Shown here piece after piece: positions 33,094 through 42,744 of a stretch of 64,000 bases of DNA (its first letter is position 1; the number at the start of each line of letters is the position of its first letter). The position numbers and the translations under genes are program-made. Location of the stretch: positions 1 through 64,000 of the forward strand of contig JAETON010000007.1 of the NCBI GenBank assembly GCA_021771695.1, in the 5' to 3' direction. The notes under the pieces are model-generated. The model was given only the letters and a program-made list of their open reading frames with translations, searched no databases and was not told where the DNA came from. This DNA is from Lachnospiraceae bacterium. GTDB taxonomy: Bacteria; Bacillota; Clostridia; Lachnospirales; Lachnospiraceae.

Positions 33094-34926
33094 ATGAGTC
33101 GTCTAGAATTAATGACCCCGAACCAATCTCAGCTGGTGGTGGAAGGCCTTTATAAAGATTTGGAACGAAGAATTGAATCCAGCCCTCCGGGATTATGCCC
33201 GGTGGATGTGTCCCGTGCTTTTTTGGAGATTTGTCACGCTCAAAGCTGTGGAAAATGTGTTCCATGCCGTGTAGGATTAGGACAGTTGAAGAACTTGATT
33301 ACGGATGTTTTGGATGGAAAAGCAAATGTTACAACGTTAACATTAATTCGTGAAACTGCACAGTCTATTATGGAATCTGCGGATTGTGCCATCGGTTATG
33401 AAGCAGCGAATATGGTTTACAAAGGGGTGATAGGGTTTAAGGATGACTATTTAGAACATATTATGTACCACCGCTGCCTAAGTACATTAAATCAACCGGT
33501 TCCTTGTGTAGCCAGATGTCCGGCAGGAGTAGATATTCCAGGATACATAGCTTTGGTACGTGAAGGGCGGTATGAAGATGCTGTTCGTTTGATCCGGAAA
33601 GATAATCCGTTTCCAACGACCTGTGGGTTTATTTGTGAACACCCATGCGAGGCTTTGTGCCGCAGAAATATGATTGATGATGCGGTGAATATTCGAGGAT
33701 TAAAGAAGATGGCGGCTGATGCTGCAGGATATGCTGCTCCGCCGAAATGCGGAGAATCGACAGGGAAGAATATAGCCGTTGTGGGCGGAGGTCCCGGCGG
33801 ATTAAGTGCGTCATACTATCTTCAGCTGATGGGACATCAGGTAACGGTATATGAGATGCTGCCCAAATTGGGTGGAATGCTCCGATATGGAATTCCAAAT
33901 TATCGTCTGCCGAAGGAAAGATTGGAAAATGATATTCAGGCAATTCTTGATACAGGAATTAAAATTCACTGTGGAAAAGCCGTTGGTGATGATATATCCA
34001 TTGAAGAATTGAAGGAAAAGTATGATGCCGTTTTGATTATGATTGGAGCCAGCATTGATAAAAAATTGGGACTGGAAGGAGAAGATGCCAAGGGTGTTAT
34101 TTCTGCAGTTCAGTTTTTAAGAGATGCAGGACTTGGTATTCGAGAGGATTTAAGCGGGGAAGAGGTTGTTGTTATTGGCGGTGGAAATGTTTCGATGGAC
34201 GCGGTTCGTACCTCTGTAAGGCTTGGCGCAAAAAAAGCCAGCATTGTGTATCGAAGAAGAGTTGCGGATATGACAGCACTTTTGGATGAAATCAACGGAG
34301 CAGAAGCGGAAGGTGTTGAAATCAAAACATTGATGGCACCATCTAGAATTGAAAAGGATGAGGCAGGAAATGTGAAAGGAATCTGGGTAACGCCTCAAAT
34401 GATTAGTGAAATTAAAAATGGAAGGGCGGGTGTGAAGCCGTCTGGAGAAGATGATATATTAGTTCCTTGCCAGAAATTGATTGTAGCAATCGGTCAAGAT
34501 ATAAAATATCAGCATTTTGAAGAAGCAGGGGTTCCAGTGCAGAGAGGGCGAATCAGCGTAGAAAAGTTCGGAGGGTTTGAAAATGTACCGGGAATATTTG
34601 CAGGCGGAGACTGTGCAACAGGTCCTTCGACTGTTATTTCTGCAATTGCAGCAGGAAAAGTTATCGCGGCAAATATTGATGAGTACCTTGGATTTCATCA
34701 TGAGATTACTGTGGATGTGGATGTACCGGATCCAGTCTTAGAAAATAAACCGCCTTGCGGAAGAGTGAATTTAACGGAAAGAGAAGCAGGAGAACGTATC
34801 AAGGACTTTGAAGGTGTTGAAAACTGTATGACAGAGAAAGAAGCATGTCAGGAGGCATCCAGATGCTTACGCTGTGATCATTTTGGATATGGCATTTTTA
34901 AAGGAGGGAGGGACACAAAATGGTAA
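33094..34926 (+). CDS. GltD-like FAD/NAD(P) oxidoreductase with NuoF-type Fe-S domain, hydrogenase partner
   Basis: The 610-residue protein has three modules. About 1-115 is the C-terminal Fe-S domain of NuoF/HydB (CHAQSCGKCVPCRVG plus later DCAIGYEA), without its FMN/NADH part. About 125-210 is the Fer4_20 domain (CVARCPAGVDIPGYIALV, CGFICEHPCEALCRR). About 225-545 is a GltD-like pyridine-nucleotide reductase (NIAVVGGGPGGLSASYYL, VVVIGGGNVSMDAV, FAGGDCATGPSTV), and the tail has CLRCDHFGYG. The last seven bases overlap the [FeFe]-hydrogenase gene, so it probably passes electrons between NAD(P)H and the hydrogenase. HydDB calls such pairs group A2, of unproven physiology. RBS AGGAGG. Confidence 0.85.
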   Translation: MSRLELMTPNQSQLVVEGLYKDLERRIESSPPGLCPVDVSRAFLEICHAQSCGKCVPCRVGLGQLKNLITDVLDGKANVTTLTLIRETAQSIMESADCAIGYEAANMVYKGVIGFKDDYLEHIMYHRCLSTLNQPVPCVARCPAGVDIPGYIALVREGRYEDAVRLIRKDNPFPTTCGFICEHPCEALCRRNMIDDAVNIRGLKKMAADAAGYAAPPKCGESTGKNIAVVGGGPGGLSASYYLQLMGHQVTVYEMLPKLGGMLRYGIPNYRLPKERLENDIQAILDTGIKIHCGKAVGDDISIEELKEKYDAVLIMIGASIDKKLGLEGEDAKGVISAVQFLRDAGLGIREDLSGEEVVVIGGGNVSMDAVRTSVRLGAKKASIVYRRRVADMTALLDEINGAEAEGVEIKTLMAPSRIEKDEAGNVKGIWVTPQMISEIKNGRAGVKPSGEDDILVPCQKLIVAIGQDIKYQHFEEAGVPVQRGRISVEKFGGFENVPGIFAGGDCATGPSTVISAIAAGKVIAANIDEYLGFHHEITVDVDVPDPVLENKPPCGRVNLTEREAGERIKDFEGVENCMTEKEACQEASRCLRCDHFGYGIFKGGRDTKW

Positions 34927-36638
34927 ATTTGACAATTGATCATCAAAAGGTTTCTGTAAAAGAGGGGACTACCATTATGGAGGCAGCAGCTTCCATCAAT
35001 ATCCCGATTCCAAAACTTTGCTATTTAAAAGGAATTAATGAAATCAGTGCCTGCCGGGTATGTGTGGTAGAAGTAGAAGGAAAAGACCGTTTGGTAACTT
35101 CTTGTAATAATGTAGTAGACGAAGGAATGGTAATTTATACAAACAGCCCGAAAGTGCGTAGAAATCGAAGACAGACCGTAGAAATGATTTTGTCTCAGCA
35201 CGACGTACAATGTGCAACTTGCGTACGAGGCGGGAATTGCAGCCTTCAGACGATTGCCAACGATTTAAATATTGTGGAGAATCCATATAAAAAAGAATTG
35301 GTACTTCAGGAATGGAATCAAAAATATCCGTTGATTCGTGATGCAAATAAATGTATCAAATGTATGCGCTGTATACAAGTATGTGATAAAATTCAAGGGA
35401 TGAATATTTGGGATGTAACCGGAACAGGTTCTAGAACAACCATTGGAGTTTCTGGAAATCGGGATATTCAGGCCGCAGACTGCGCATTGTGCGGTCAGTG
35501 CATTACCCACTGCCCAACAGGAGCATTAAGGGAAAGAGATGACACGGATTTGCTGTATCGTGCTTTAGAAGATGAAGATAAAATTGTAGCAGCACAGATT
35601 GCCCCGGCGGTACGTGCTGCGTGGGGAGAGACTTTGGGGCTTTCCAAGGAAGAAGCGTCTGTTGAGAAAATTGTAGATGCACTTCGACGTATGGGTGTTG
35701 ATTATGTATTTGATACTACATTTTCAGCAGATCTTACGATTATGGAAGAAGGAACGGAATTCGTAAAACGATATACGGAAGGTGATTTGGATGAGTATCC
35801 AATGTTTACTTCCTGCTGCCCGGGATGGGTAAGATTTATGAAGTCTCAATATCCATATATGACCGGAAGGCTTTCCACTGCAAAATCACCGCAGCAAATG
35901 TTTGGAGCAGTTATGAAAACAGCGTTTGCCGAACATTTAGGTGTTGATTCGAATCGGATTTTTACGCTTTCTATTATGCCTTGTCTGGCCAAAAAGGCAG
36001 AACGGGAGATGCCTCTATATTATAAAGAATATGCAGGAAATGATATCGATTGTGTTTTGACGACCAGAGAGCTGGACCGTATGATAAAAGCAGATCATAT
36101 TGATCCGAAAACATTAAAAGAAGCAGAGTTTGACCATCCTTTTATGGAAGGAACAGGTGCAGGCGTGATTTTCGGTGCCACAGGCGGAGTTATGGAGGCA
36201 GCATTGCGTTCGGCATATTATTTGATCACTGGGGAAAATCCGGATGCAGATGCATTTAAAGAAATTCGCGGCGTGAAGGAAAAGGGCTGGACAGAAGCAC
36301 GGCTTGATATTGCAGGAAATGAAATTAGAATTGCAGTAGCAAGCGGACTTCAAAATACAAGAGATTTGATGGAAGCAATTCGTAAAAAAGAAGTAAAATA
36401 TCATTTTGTAGAAATTATGGCATGTCCGGGCGGGTGTTCCGGCGGCGGCGGACAGCCGATTCATGATGGATGTGAATTGGCAGCAGAGAGAGGGAAGAAT
36501 TTGTATTTCTTAGATAAAAATGCAGAAATTCGATTTTCGCATGAAAATCCGGATATTCAAAGATTGTATGAGGATTTCTTTGAAACACCAAATTCGCCGA
36601 AAGCGCATCAGCTGCTGCATGTAGAACACATACGCTAG
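34920..36638 (+). CDS. [FeFe]-hydrogenase, group A
   Basis: The 572-residue enzyme interconverts protons and H2. N-terminus: [2Fe-2S] ferredoxin domain (CYLKGINEISACRVC, later SC), a His-ligated [4Fe-4S] (HDVQCATCVRGGNC), then two [4Fe-4S] motifs (CIKCMRCIQVC and CALCGQCITHC). The H-cluster domain has L1 TSCCPGWVRF (with the proton-relay Cys), L2 MPCLAKKAE and L3 ACPGGCSGGGGQP. The usual Thr/Val after the L2 Cys is Leu here, and L3 has SGGGG where INGGG is common; all metal-ligand Cys are kept. It lacks an NADH subunit of its own and overlaps the flavoprotein gene. RBS AGGAGGG. Confidence 0.92.
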   Translation: MVNLTIDHQKVSVKEGTTIMEAAASINIPIPKLCYLKGINEISACRVCVVEVEGKDRLVTSCNNVVDEGMVIYTNSPKVRRNRRQTVEMILSQHDVQCATCVRGGNCSLQTIANDLNIVENPYKKELVLQEWNQKYPLIRDANKCIKCMRCIQVCDKIQGMNIWDVTGTGSRTTIGVSGNRDIQAADCALCGQCITHCPTGALRERDDTDLLYRALEDEDKIVAAQIAPAVRAAWGETLGLSKEEASVEKIVDALRRMGVDYVFDTTFSADLTIMEEGTEFVKRYTEGDLDEYPMFTSCCPGWVRFMKSQYPYMTGRLSTAKSPQQMFGAVMKTAFAEHLGVDSNRIFTLSIMPCLAKKAEREMPLYYKEYAGNDIDCVLTTRELDRMIKADHIDPKTLKEAEFDHPFMEGTGAGVIFGATGGVMEAALRSAYYLITGENPDADAFKEIRGVKEKGWTEARLDIAGNEIRIAVASGLQNTRDLMEAIRKKEVKYHFVEIMACPGGCSGGGGQPIHDGCELAAERGKNLYFLDKNAEIRFSHENPDIQRLYEDFFETPNSPKAHQLLHVEHIR

Positions 36639-36676
36639 CAAATCATTTATAAGATTGTTCCTTTTTTTATAAATAG

Positions 36677-36705
36677 TTTACTTCTATTAGATTTTTCGCT
36701 ATAAT
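36677..36705 (+). promoter_or_regulatory. Sigma-A promoter of icd
   Basis: TTTACT (36677-36682), a 17-base spacer and TATAAT (36700-36705) lie 64 bases before the icd start. Confidence 0.6.
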
Positions 36706-36768
36706 AAACCCTAATAGGCTGACAGATTCGGCCGGCAGCGATGAAATACATATACAGGAGGAGCAACA

Positions 36769-37965
36769 ATGAGCAAAATTCAGATGACCACCCCGCTAGT
36801 TGAAATGGATGGAGACGAGATGACAAGAATTCTTTGGAAGATGATTAAGGATGAATTGTTATTACCATTTATTGATTTGAAAACAGAATACTATGATTTA
36901 GGGTTAGAACACAGAAACGAGACAGATGATCAGGTAACCTTTGATTCTGCTGAAGCTACAAAGAAGTATGGAGTTGCCGTAAAATGTGCGACAATTACAC
37001 CGAACGCTGCACGTATGGATGAATATGACCTGAAAGAAATGTGGAAGAGTCCAAATGGAACAATCCGAGCAATTTTGGATGGAACTGTATTCCGTGCACC
37101 AATTACCGTAAAAGGAATTGAACCAACTGTCAGCAAATGGAAGAAACCAATTACCATTGCCAGACATGCATATGGTGATGTATACAAAGGTGTAGAAATC
37201 AAAGTTCCTGGAGCTGGGAAAGCAGAACTTGTATATACTGGGGAAGACGGAACAGAGATTCGTGAAACAATTCATGAATTTGATGGAGCAGGAATCATTC
37301 AGGGTATGCATAATGTAGACAAATCTATTGAAAGTTTTGCAAGAAGCTGTTTTAAATATGCTTTAGATACCAAGCAGGATTTATGGTTTGCTACAAAAGA
37401 TACCATTTCGAAAAAATATGACCATACATTCAAAGATATTTTCCAGGAAATCTATGATGCAGAATATGCTCAGCAGTTTGAAGCAGCGGGAATTGAATAT
37501 TTCTATACTTTGATTGATGATGCGGTGGCACGTGTTATGAAATCAGAAGGCGGATATATTTGGGCTTGTAAGAATTATGACGGAGATGTTATGAGTGATA
37601 TGATTTCTTCTGCATTTGGTTCTTTGGCGATGATGACCTCCGTCCTTGTATCTCCGCAGGGATACTATGAATATGAAGCGGCCCATGGAACCGTACAGCG
37701 TCATTATTATAAACATTTAAAAGGTGAGGAAACATCCACAAACTCTGTGGCAACCATCTTTGCTTGGACTGGTGCATTGAGAAAACGTGGTGAATTAGAT
37801 GGAAATAAGGAATTAATGGAATTTGCTGATAAATTGGAAAAAGCAACGTTAGATACCATTGAATCCGGTACTATGACAAAAGACCTTGCATTAATCACAA
37901 CACTGGAAAATGTAAATGCAGTAAACAGCGAAGACTTTATAAAAGCAATCGCTGAAAGATTATAA
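36769..37965 (+). CDS. icd: NADP-dependent isocitrate dehydrogenase (type II, eukaryote-like)
   Basis: The 398-residue enzyme converts isocitrate to 2-oxoglutarate and CO2 with NADPH, feeding glutamate synthesis in anaerobes with a partial TCA cycle. [20 protein letters not shown] at the N-terminus, [43 protein letters not shown] and [17 protein letters not shown] are diagnostic of the homodimeric type II NADP-IDH group, not the E. coli type. It has its own promoter and a strong terminator, so it is monocistronic. RBS AGGAGGAG. Confidence 0.93.
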   Translation: MSKIQMTTPLVEMDGDEMTRILWKMIKDELLLPFIDLKTEYYDLGLEHRNETDDQVTFDSAEATKKYGVAVKCATITPNAARMDEYDLKEMWKSPNGTIRAILDGTVFRAPITVKGIEPTVSKWKKPITIARHAYGDVYKGVEIKVPGAGKAELVYTGEDGTEIRETIHEFDGAGIIQGMHNVDKSIESFARSCFKYALDTKQDLWFATKDTISKKYDHTFKDIFQEIYDAEYAQQFEAAGIEYFYTLIDDAVARVMKSEGGYIWACKNYDGDVMSDMISSAFGSLAMMTSVLVSPQGYYEYEAAHGTVQRHYYKHLKGEETSTNSVATIFAWTGALRKRGELDGNKELMEFADKLEKATLDTIESGTMTKDLALITTLENVNAVNSEDFIKAIAERL

Positions 37966-37976
37966 GAGACTTTAAA

Positions 37977-38038
37977 AACATCCCAGCAAAACGCTTCGGA
38001 TTTACACCTGCAGATTGTTTTGCTTGGGATGTTTTTTT
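37977..38038 (+). terminator. Strong terminator after icd
   Basis: AACATCCCAGCAAAAC (37977-37992) pairs with GTTTTGCTTGGGATGTT (38017-38033) with a single bulged base, followed by seven T residues. Confidence 0.88.
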
Positions 38039-38040
38039 GT

Positions 38041-38299
38041 TTAAGTAAAATTTATCTAATACATTTCAATAAAGATTTGATATTACTATTCCGGAACACA
38101 GAGAAAAGAGAGGAGTTCGATATGGGAAATGCTATTAGAAAATAGCGAGTAGATTATGTGTTATTTCTACATTTATTATTTTACAAATATTTTACGATTT
38201 ACTGGTAGTTAGTTTTACCGAATTTTTTATATAATAAATGCAATGACAGTTTAAAAGCTGTGAAACTGACGTTATAAAAATGAAGAGGAGAAAAGTATT
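38041..38299 (+). other. Intergenic region before the phosphatase gene, with possible 7-codon leader
   Basis: No gene of normal size is visible. A frame of only seven codons (38122-38145, MGNAIRK) has a strong site AGAGGAG eight bases upstream, which could mark a leader peptide or the remnant of a lost gene. TATAAT at 38230-38235 could be the -10 of the next gene, but no good -35 stands at 16-18 bases. The rest is AT-rich without clear structure. Confidence 0.3.
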
Positions 38300-40696
38300 A
38301 TGACCAGTAAATGGAGGAAACAAATGATGGTGGGTGCTCTGTCATTAACTTTGGCAGCAGGTAACATAAGCTCTGTTTTTGCGGGAACAGCACCGGATGG
38401 GAAAACCGAAGGAAGTGATCTGGCACAGACCATGAGGCTGGAGACACAATGGAAGCAGTGGAAGAGGAATTGGAACAGTGTGAAGAATGACTGGACACAG
38501 ATTTCTCTGACACCAGGAAGCACAGCATCAGAGTTAAACTTTGCATGGTATACACCGAAGCAGACAGATGATGACAGCAGTAACCAGCAGGTAGCAGCCC
38601 AGGTTGCAAAAGTTGCACCAGGGGCAGCCGAGACCAAGGTTCCAAAGCTGATTATCGGTGAAGGCAGAAATATGAGAAATGCCAAGGTGTATGATGCAAA
38701 GCAGAGATCTGTTGAAAAAGAAAATGATGCAGAGGGAAAAACCTACAATTCTAATAAGGTAGAAGTTTCCGGATTAAAGGAAAACACTACATATTATTAT
38801 AGTTATGATAATGGAAGTGGATATACAGATCCTGAAGCTTATACAACAAAATCTACCAATAACTTTAATTTTGTTTTTGTAGGAGATCCTCAGATTGGTT
38901 CTTCAAATGAACTGAAAGGACAGGATACAGAAGAGTTTTATAATGCTCAATCTGATGCAGTGCGCAGTGATGCATTCAACTGGTCTGCAACTTTAAATGC
39001 AGCAGCAGAGAAGACAGGAAACCAAGTAAGCTTTGTTGTATCTGCCGGAGATCAGATTCAAACAACAAAGAAAAAAGCACCAAATAAAAATGCAGCAAAC
39101 AGTGAAATAGAATATGCTGGATATTTAAGCCCTGATATTTTAAAATCACTTCCGGTTGCAACTTCAGTTGGAAACCATGATGCAGACAATGAAAACTATA
39201 CTTATCATTTTAATACACCGAATAGCAGTGAATTGGGAAGTAATGGAGTTGTCGGAGGAGATTATTACTTTACATATGGCGACGTTCTCTTTATGATGCT
39301 TAATACTCAGGATACAAATGTTGCAGAGCATAAGCAGTTTATTGAAGATGCAGTTGCAAAAAATAAAGACTGCAAATGGAGAATTGTAACTCTTCATCAG
39401 GATATTTATGGTTCAGCAGAACACTCCAATGAACCGGAAATTACAAATTTAAGATATGCATTGACTCCGTATTTTGAAGAAAATGATGTAGATGTGGTTT
39501 TAACCGGACATGATCATGCTTATTCACGTAGTAAAATAATGTTAGGCGGAAAGCAGTCTGAAACAGCAAAATCATATACAGATGATGAATTTGATGAACA
39601 GCTGGATAAAGATCTGGATTATTCAGGGGATCAGACATTATTTGTAGCTCCTGGAAATATCAAAGATGATACAACAGATTCAGCAGAACAGAAATATCTG
39701 GCATATTTAAAGAGCATTATGGATGACAATGCAGTAGAAGCGGTAAAACAGGCAGGAGAGACAGTCATGAATCCGGAAGGAATTCTTTATATGACAGCAA
39801 GTTCTTCTTCAGGAAGTAAATATTATGATCTGGTTCCTAGAAAACAGACTTATATTGCAAACAGATGGCAGGAAGATGTTCCAACATATTCTATTGTAAA
39901 TGTGACAGGTAACAGACTTACCATTGATACATATCGTACAGATACAGATGAAAAGATTGATGACACATTTTCTATTTTGAAAAATAAAGGGGATAAAGCA
40001 TCTCTTAGCTCTTCAATTAAAAGTGCAGAAGATGTTCAGAAGGTAAAGAATACTTATACAACAGCCAGCTATAAAGTATTTGAGCAGGCTTTACAAGGTG
40101 CAAAAAAGGTTGCAGCAGATAAATATGCAGCAGATACTGAGATTGAGAATGCATTAAAGGCATTGAATGATGCAAAAACAGCGTTGGTGAAAAAGTTAAG
40201 CATTGGTAACGCATATGTAGCAGGATTGAAGACACGTGTTTATACAGGGAAAAAACAGGCTCCATCATTGACGGTAAAGGTTCGCGGGAAAGTTTTGAAA
40301 AAAGATAAAGATTATACTGTTGTATATGGAAATAATGTTAATACAGGAAAAGCATATGCAAAAATTACTGCAAAGGGTGATTATACTGGAACCAAAATTG
40401 TATACTTTAATATTGCACCAAAGAAGGTGACAGTATCCGTAAAGAGTTCATCCAGTAAAAAGGCGAAGGTTACGATCAAGACAGCAGCTGGAAAAGTATC
40501 CGGATATCAGATTCGTTTTGCAACAAACAGCAAATTTAAAGGTGCAAAGACAAAATCTACAACAAAAACAAAATATACACTAACTTCCCTGAAGTCAAAG
40601 AAGACCTATTATGTAAAAGTCCGTGCATATAAAAAAGCTGCAGGAAAAACAGTTTATGGTGCTTATAGCAAGACAATCAAGGTAAAAGTCAAATAA
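38300..40696 (+). CDS. Secreted purple-acid-phosphatase-like metallophosphoesterase with FIVAR, Ig-like and Fn3 modules
   Basis: The 798-residue protein has a signal peptide cut near SSVFA|GTAP. An N-terminal Fn3-like domain (about 60-170) is followed by a metallophosphoesterase (about 190-460) with all metal motifs: FVGDPQIG, SAGDQIQ, SVGNHDAD, LHQDIYG and TGHDHAYSRS. Then come a FIVAR helix bundle (about 575-635, YTTASYKVFEQALQGAKKV), an Ig-like repeat of Lachnospiraceae type (YTGKKQAPSLTVKVRG, DYTVVYGNN, KGDYTGTKIVYFNI) and a C-terminal Fn3-type domain (SGYQIRFATNSKFKGAK, YYVKVRAYK). No LPXTG or lipobox is seen, so wall contact probably uses the modules. Likely role: extracellular phosphate or nucleotide scavenging. 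Confidence 0.85.
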   Translation: MTSKWRKQMMVGALSLTLAAGNISSVFAGTAPDGKTEGSDLAQTMRLETQWKQWKRNWNSVKNDWTQISLTPGSTASELNFAWYTPKQTDDDSSNQQVAAQVAKVAPGAAETKVPKLIIGEGRNMRNAKVYDAKQRSVEKENDAEGKTYNSNKVEVSGLKENTTYYYSYDNGSGYTDPEAYTTKSTNNFNFVFVGDPQIGSSNELKGQDTEEFYNAQSDAVRSDAFNWSATLNAAAEKTGNQVSFVVSAGDQIQTTKKKAPNKNAANSEIEYAGYLSPDILKSLPVATSVGNHDADNENYTYHFNTPNSSELGSNGVVGGDYYFTYGDVLFMMLNTQDTNVAEHKQFIEDAVAKNKDCKWRIVTLHQDIYGSAEHSNEPEITNLRYALTPYFEENDVDVVLTGHDHAYSRSKIMLGGKQSETAKSYTDDEFDEQLDKDLDYSGDQTLFVAPGNIKDDTTDSAEQKYLAYLKSIMDDNAVEAVKQAGETVMNPEGILYMTASSSSGSKYYDLVPRKQTYIANRWQEDVPTYSIVNVTGNRLTIDTYRTDTDEKIDDTFSILKNKGDKASLSSSIKSAEDVQKVKNTYTTASYKVFEQALQGAKKVAADKYAADTEIENALKALNDAKTALVKKLSIGNAYVAGLKTRVYTGKKQAPSLTVKVRGKVLKKDKDYTVVYGNNVNTGKAYAKITAKGDYTGTKIVYFNIAPKKVTVSVKSSSSKKAKVTIKTAAGKVSGYQIRFATNSKFKGAKTKSTTKTKYTLTSLKSKKTYYVKVRAYKKAAGKTVYGAYSKTIKVKVK

Positions 40697-40697
40697 T

Positions 40698-41810
40698 ATG
40701 AGCAGAAATAAGATCAAGGGAGGATGTCTGGCAGCTGCAGGCATCCTCTTTCTTCTGTTGTTTTTCTCTTTTCGAGGAATCGAGAAAACAAAGCTGCTGG
40801 AAACAGAAGGAAGGATCTTTGAAAAGGCAGAAGTTGTTCAGGTTATTTCAGACAATGTAGCTCAAAGTGGTTCAGGTAAACAGACAGTAGAGTTAAAGTT
40901 GTTGTCAGGGCAGTATAAAGGGAAAAAAGTTCAGGCCATCAGTTCCTCCAGTTATTTATTTGGAGCTGACTGCAAGAAAGGGATGAAGGTTATTGCCATT
41001 GTGAATGAATCCCAGGGAGAACTGGTAGCCTCTGTTTACAGTGTCAATCGTGGTCCGATGATCTGGCTGATGGTGGGAATATTTATAGCCATTGTTCTAA
41101 TTGTAGGAGGGAAAAAAGGATTTTCATCCATTCTGAGTCTGTTTTTTACGATTCTATGTATTTTTTTCCTGTTTCTTCCTATGATTTATCAGGGAGTATC
41201 GCCAATTCTGGCAGCAGTGTTGATTATAGCATTTTCAACCATTGTTACTATGTGTATGATCGATGGAATTACAAAAAAATCCATATCTGCAATAGCAGGA
41301 ACCATTATCGGTGTTGCCTGTGCAGGAATTTTTGCATGGATTTTTGGAAAGGTGGCGTCTATCAGTGGATACAATGTATCCGATATTGAAAATCTGGTCT
41401 ATGTGGGAGAAATGACCAAGATTAAAATTGGAGAATTACTATTTTCAGGGATTCTCATTGCAGCATTGGGAGCTGTGATGGATGTTGGGATGTCAGTAGC
41501 ATCTACAGTCAATGAATTGAAAGAAAATAATTCGGAAATGACAGCCAGAGACTTGTTTACATCTGGTATGAATGTTGGGCGTGACATGATGGGGACCATG
41601 ACTAATACATTAATTCTTGCATTTACTGGTGGTTCAATCAACACTCTGGTTTTTATCTATGCATATAACTATGAGTACCAGCAGATTATCAACATGTATT
41701 CTGTGGGAATCGAAATCATGCAGGGCTTATCATCCAGTCTGGGAGTTATTCTTGCAGTACCATTTACTTCTCTGATCAGTGCATGGATGCTTGGACACCA
41801 TTCAAAATAA
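40698..41810 (+). CDS. YibE/F-like membrane protein
   Basis: The 370-residue protein has an N-terminal helix (about 9-26), an extracytoplasmic beta domain (about 45-110: VELKLLSGQYKGKKVQAIS) and seven or so membrane helices with MDVGMSVASTVNEL and GRDMMGTMTNTLILAFTGG, both characteristic of the YibE/F family of unknown function. It starts 2 bases after the phosphatase stop with only AAGG as ribosome site, so it is probably translated in coupling with it. The pairing suggests a role linked to secreted phosphatase products, but nothing shows this directly. Confidence 0.8.
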   Translation: MSRNKIKGGCLAAAGILFLLLFFSFRGIEKTKLLETEGRIFEKAEVVQVISDNVAQSGSGKQTVELKLLSGQYKGKKVQAISSSSYLFGADCKKGMKVIAIVNESQGELVASVYSVNRGPMIWLMVGIFIAIVLIVGGKKGFSSILSLFFTILCIFFLFLPMIYQGVSPILAAVLIIAFSTIVTMCMIDGITKKSISAIAGTIIGVACAGIFAWIFGKVASISGYNVSDIENLVYVGEMTKIKIGELLFSGILIAALGAVMDVGMSVASTVNELKENNSEMTARDLFTSGMNVGRDMMGTMTNTLILAFTGGSINTLVFIYAYNYEYQQIINMYSVGIEIMQGLSSSLGVILAVPFTSLISAWMLGHHSK

Positions 41811-41848
41811 AAAGATAAAGAACTCGCAGATAATTTCATAAGGATGAG

Positions 41849-41928
41849 GAATAACACACAGGATCCAATCATATCCGGGCTGCCTGAAAGGGAGGGAAGG
41901 TGATGGAGAAAGTGTGTTATTCTTCTTT
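41849..41928 (+). terminator. Possible terminator after the YibE/F gene
   Basis: GAATAACACAC (41849-41859) pairs perfectly with GTGTGTTATTC (41912-41922), followed by TTCTTTC. The loop is 52 bases, so folding is less certain. Confidence 0.5.
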
Positions 41929-41961
41929 CATAAAATCAAATCTGCTATAATTGTAAGAAAC

Positions 41962-41990
41962 TTGTTATTTTTCTATTATGATTTTATACA
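41962..41990 (+). promoter_or_regulatory. Sigma-A promoter of the two-component system
   Basis: TTGTTA (41962-41967), a 17-base spacer and TATACA (41985-41990) lie 47 bases before the regulator start. Confidence 0.5.
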
Positions 41991-42036
41991 GAATTTATTG
42001 ATAAGCTATGGATATCGAAGGATATAGGAGGGAATT

Positions 42037-42744
42037 ATGGATCAACCGAAAATTCTAGTTGTAGATGACGATAAGGAGATTGTAGGTGCAATTAAAAAAC
42101 GTTTGGAAATGGAAGGGTATGAAGTGTTAACTGCGTATAATGGGCTGGAAGCAATGGACCTTCTGATGGAAAAAGATATTCAATTATTAATTATTGATGT
42201 CATGATGCCGAAGATGGATGGTTTATCAGCTACCATGAAAATTCGTGAGAGCAAAAATATTCCAATTATAATCTTGTCTGCTAAGACGGAGGAAAGTGAT
42301 AAGATTCTTGGTTTATCTATGGGAGCAGATGATTATGTCAGCAAACCGTTTCGGCCGGATGAATTAATGGCAAGAGTAAAATCTCAACTGAGAAGATATC
42401 TTCAGTTTGGCGGTATGAATGCACCAAAAAGCAATGAACATCAGATTGTCAATGGAGGATTGGTTCTGGACACGGATGGGAAACAAATATTGGTAGATGG
42501 AGAACCGGTGAAAGTAACTGCTACGGAATATAAAATTCTTCATTTATTAATGAACAATTTGGGGCGAGTTTTTTCAGCCGATGAAATTTATGAACGTGTT
42601 TGGAATGAGGAAGCTTATGCAACAGAAAATACGGTCATGGTCCATATCCGCCGTATCCGGGAAAAAATAGAAATTGATACAAAAAATCCAAAATATTTAA
42701 AGGTGGTGTGGGGAATTGGATATAAAATGGAAAAAATGGATTAA
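42037..42744 (+). CDS. OmpR/PhoB-family response regulator
   Basis: The 235-residue protein has a receiver domain (KILVVDDDKEIVGAI, acceptor Asp54 in IIDVMMPKMDG, the T/S region ILSAKT and Lys in YVSKPFRPDEL) and a winged-helix DNA-binding domain (KVTATEYKILHLLMNNLGRV, ENTVMVHIRRIREKIE, YLKVVWGIGYKM). Its stop lies 26 bases inside the kinase gene, so the two are translated together. The regulon cannot be told from the sequence; the neighbours suggest envelope or phosphate functions. RBS AGGAGGG. Confidence 0.92.
   Translation: MDQPKILVVDDDKEIVGAIKKRLEMEGYEVLTAYNGLEAMDLLMEKDIQLLIIDVMMPKMDGLSATMKIRESKNIPIIILSAKTEESDKILGLSMGADDYVSKPFRPDELMARVKSQLRRYLQFGGMNAPKSNEHQIVNGGLVLDTDGKQILVDGEPVKVTATEYKILHLLMNNLGRVFSADEIYERVWNEEAYATENTVMVHIRRIREKIEIDTKNPKYLKVVWGIGYKMEKMD

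Noticed and set aside
32955-33155. Plus-strand ORF of 66 codons before the flavoprotein gene
   Set aside because: It reads across the terminator at 32973-33021 and into the next gene in another frame; no real ribosome site.
36904-37311. Minus-strand ORF of 135 codons in icd
   Set aside because: Antisense shadow of a fully conserved gene, Cys/Phe/Ser-rich composition typical of reversed coding DNA.
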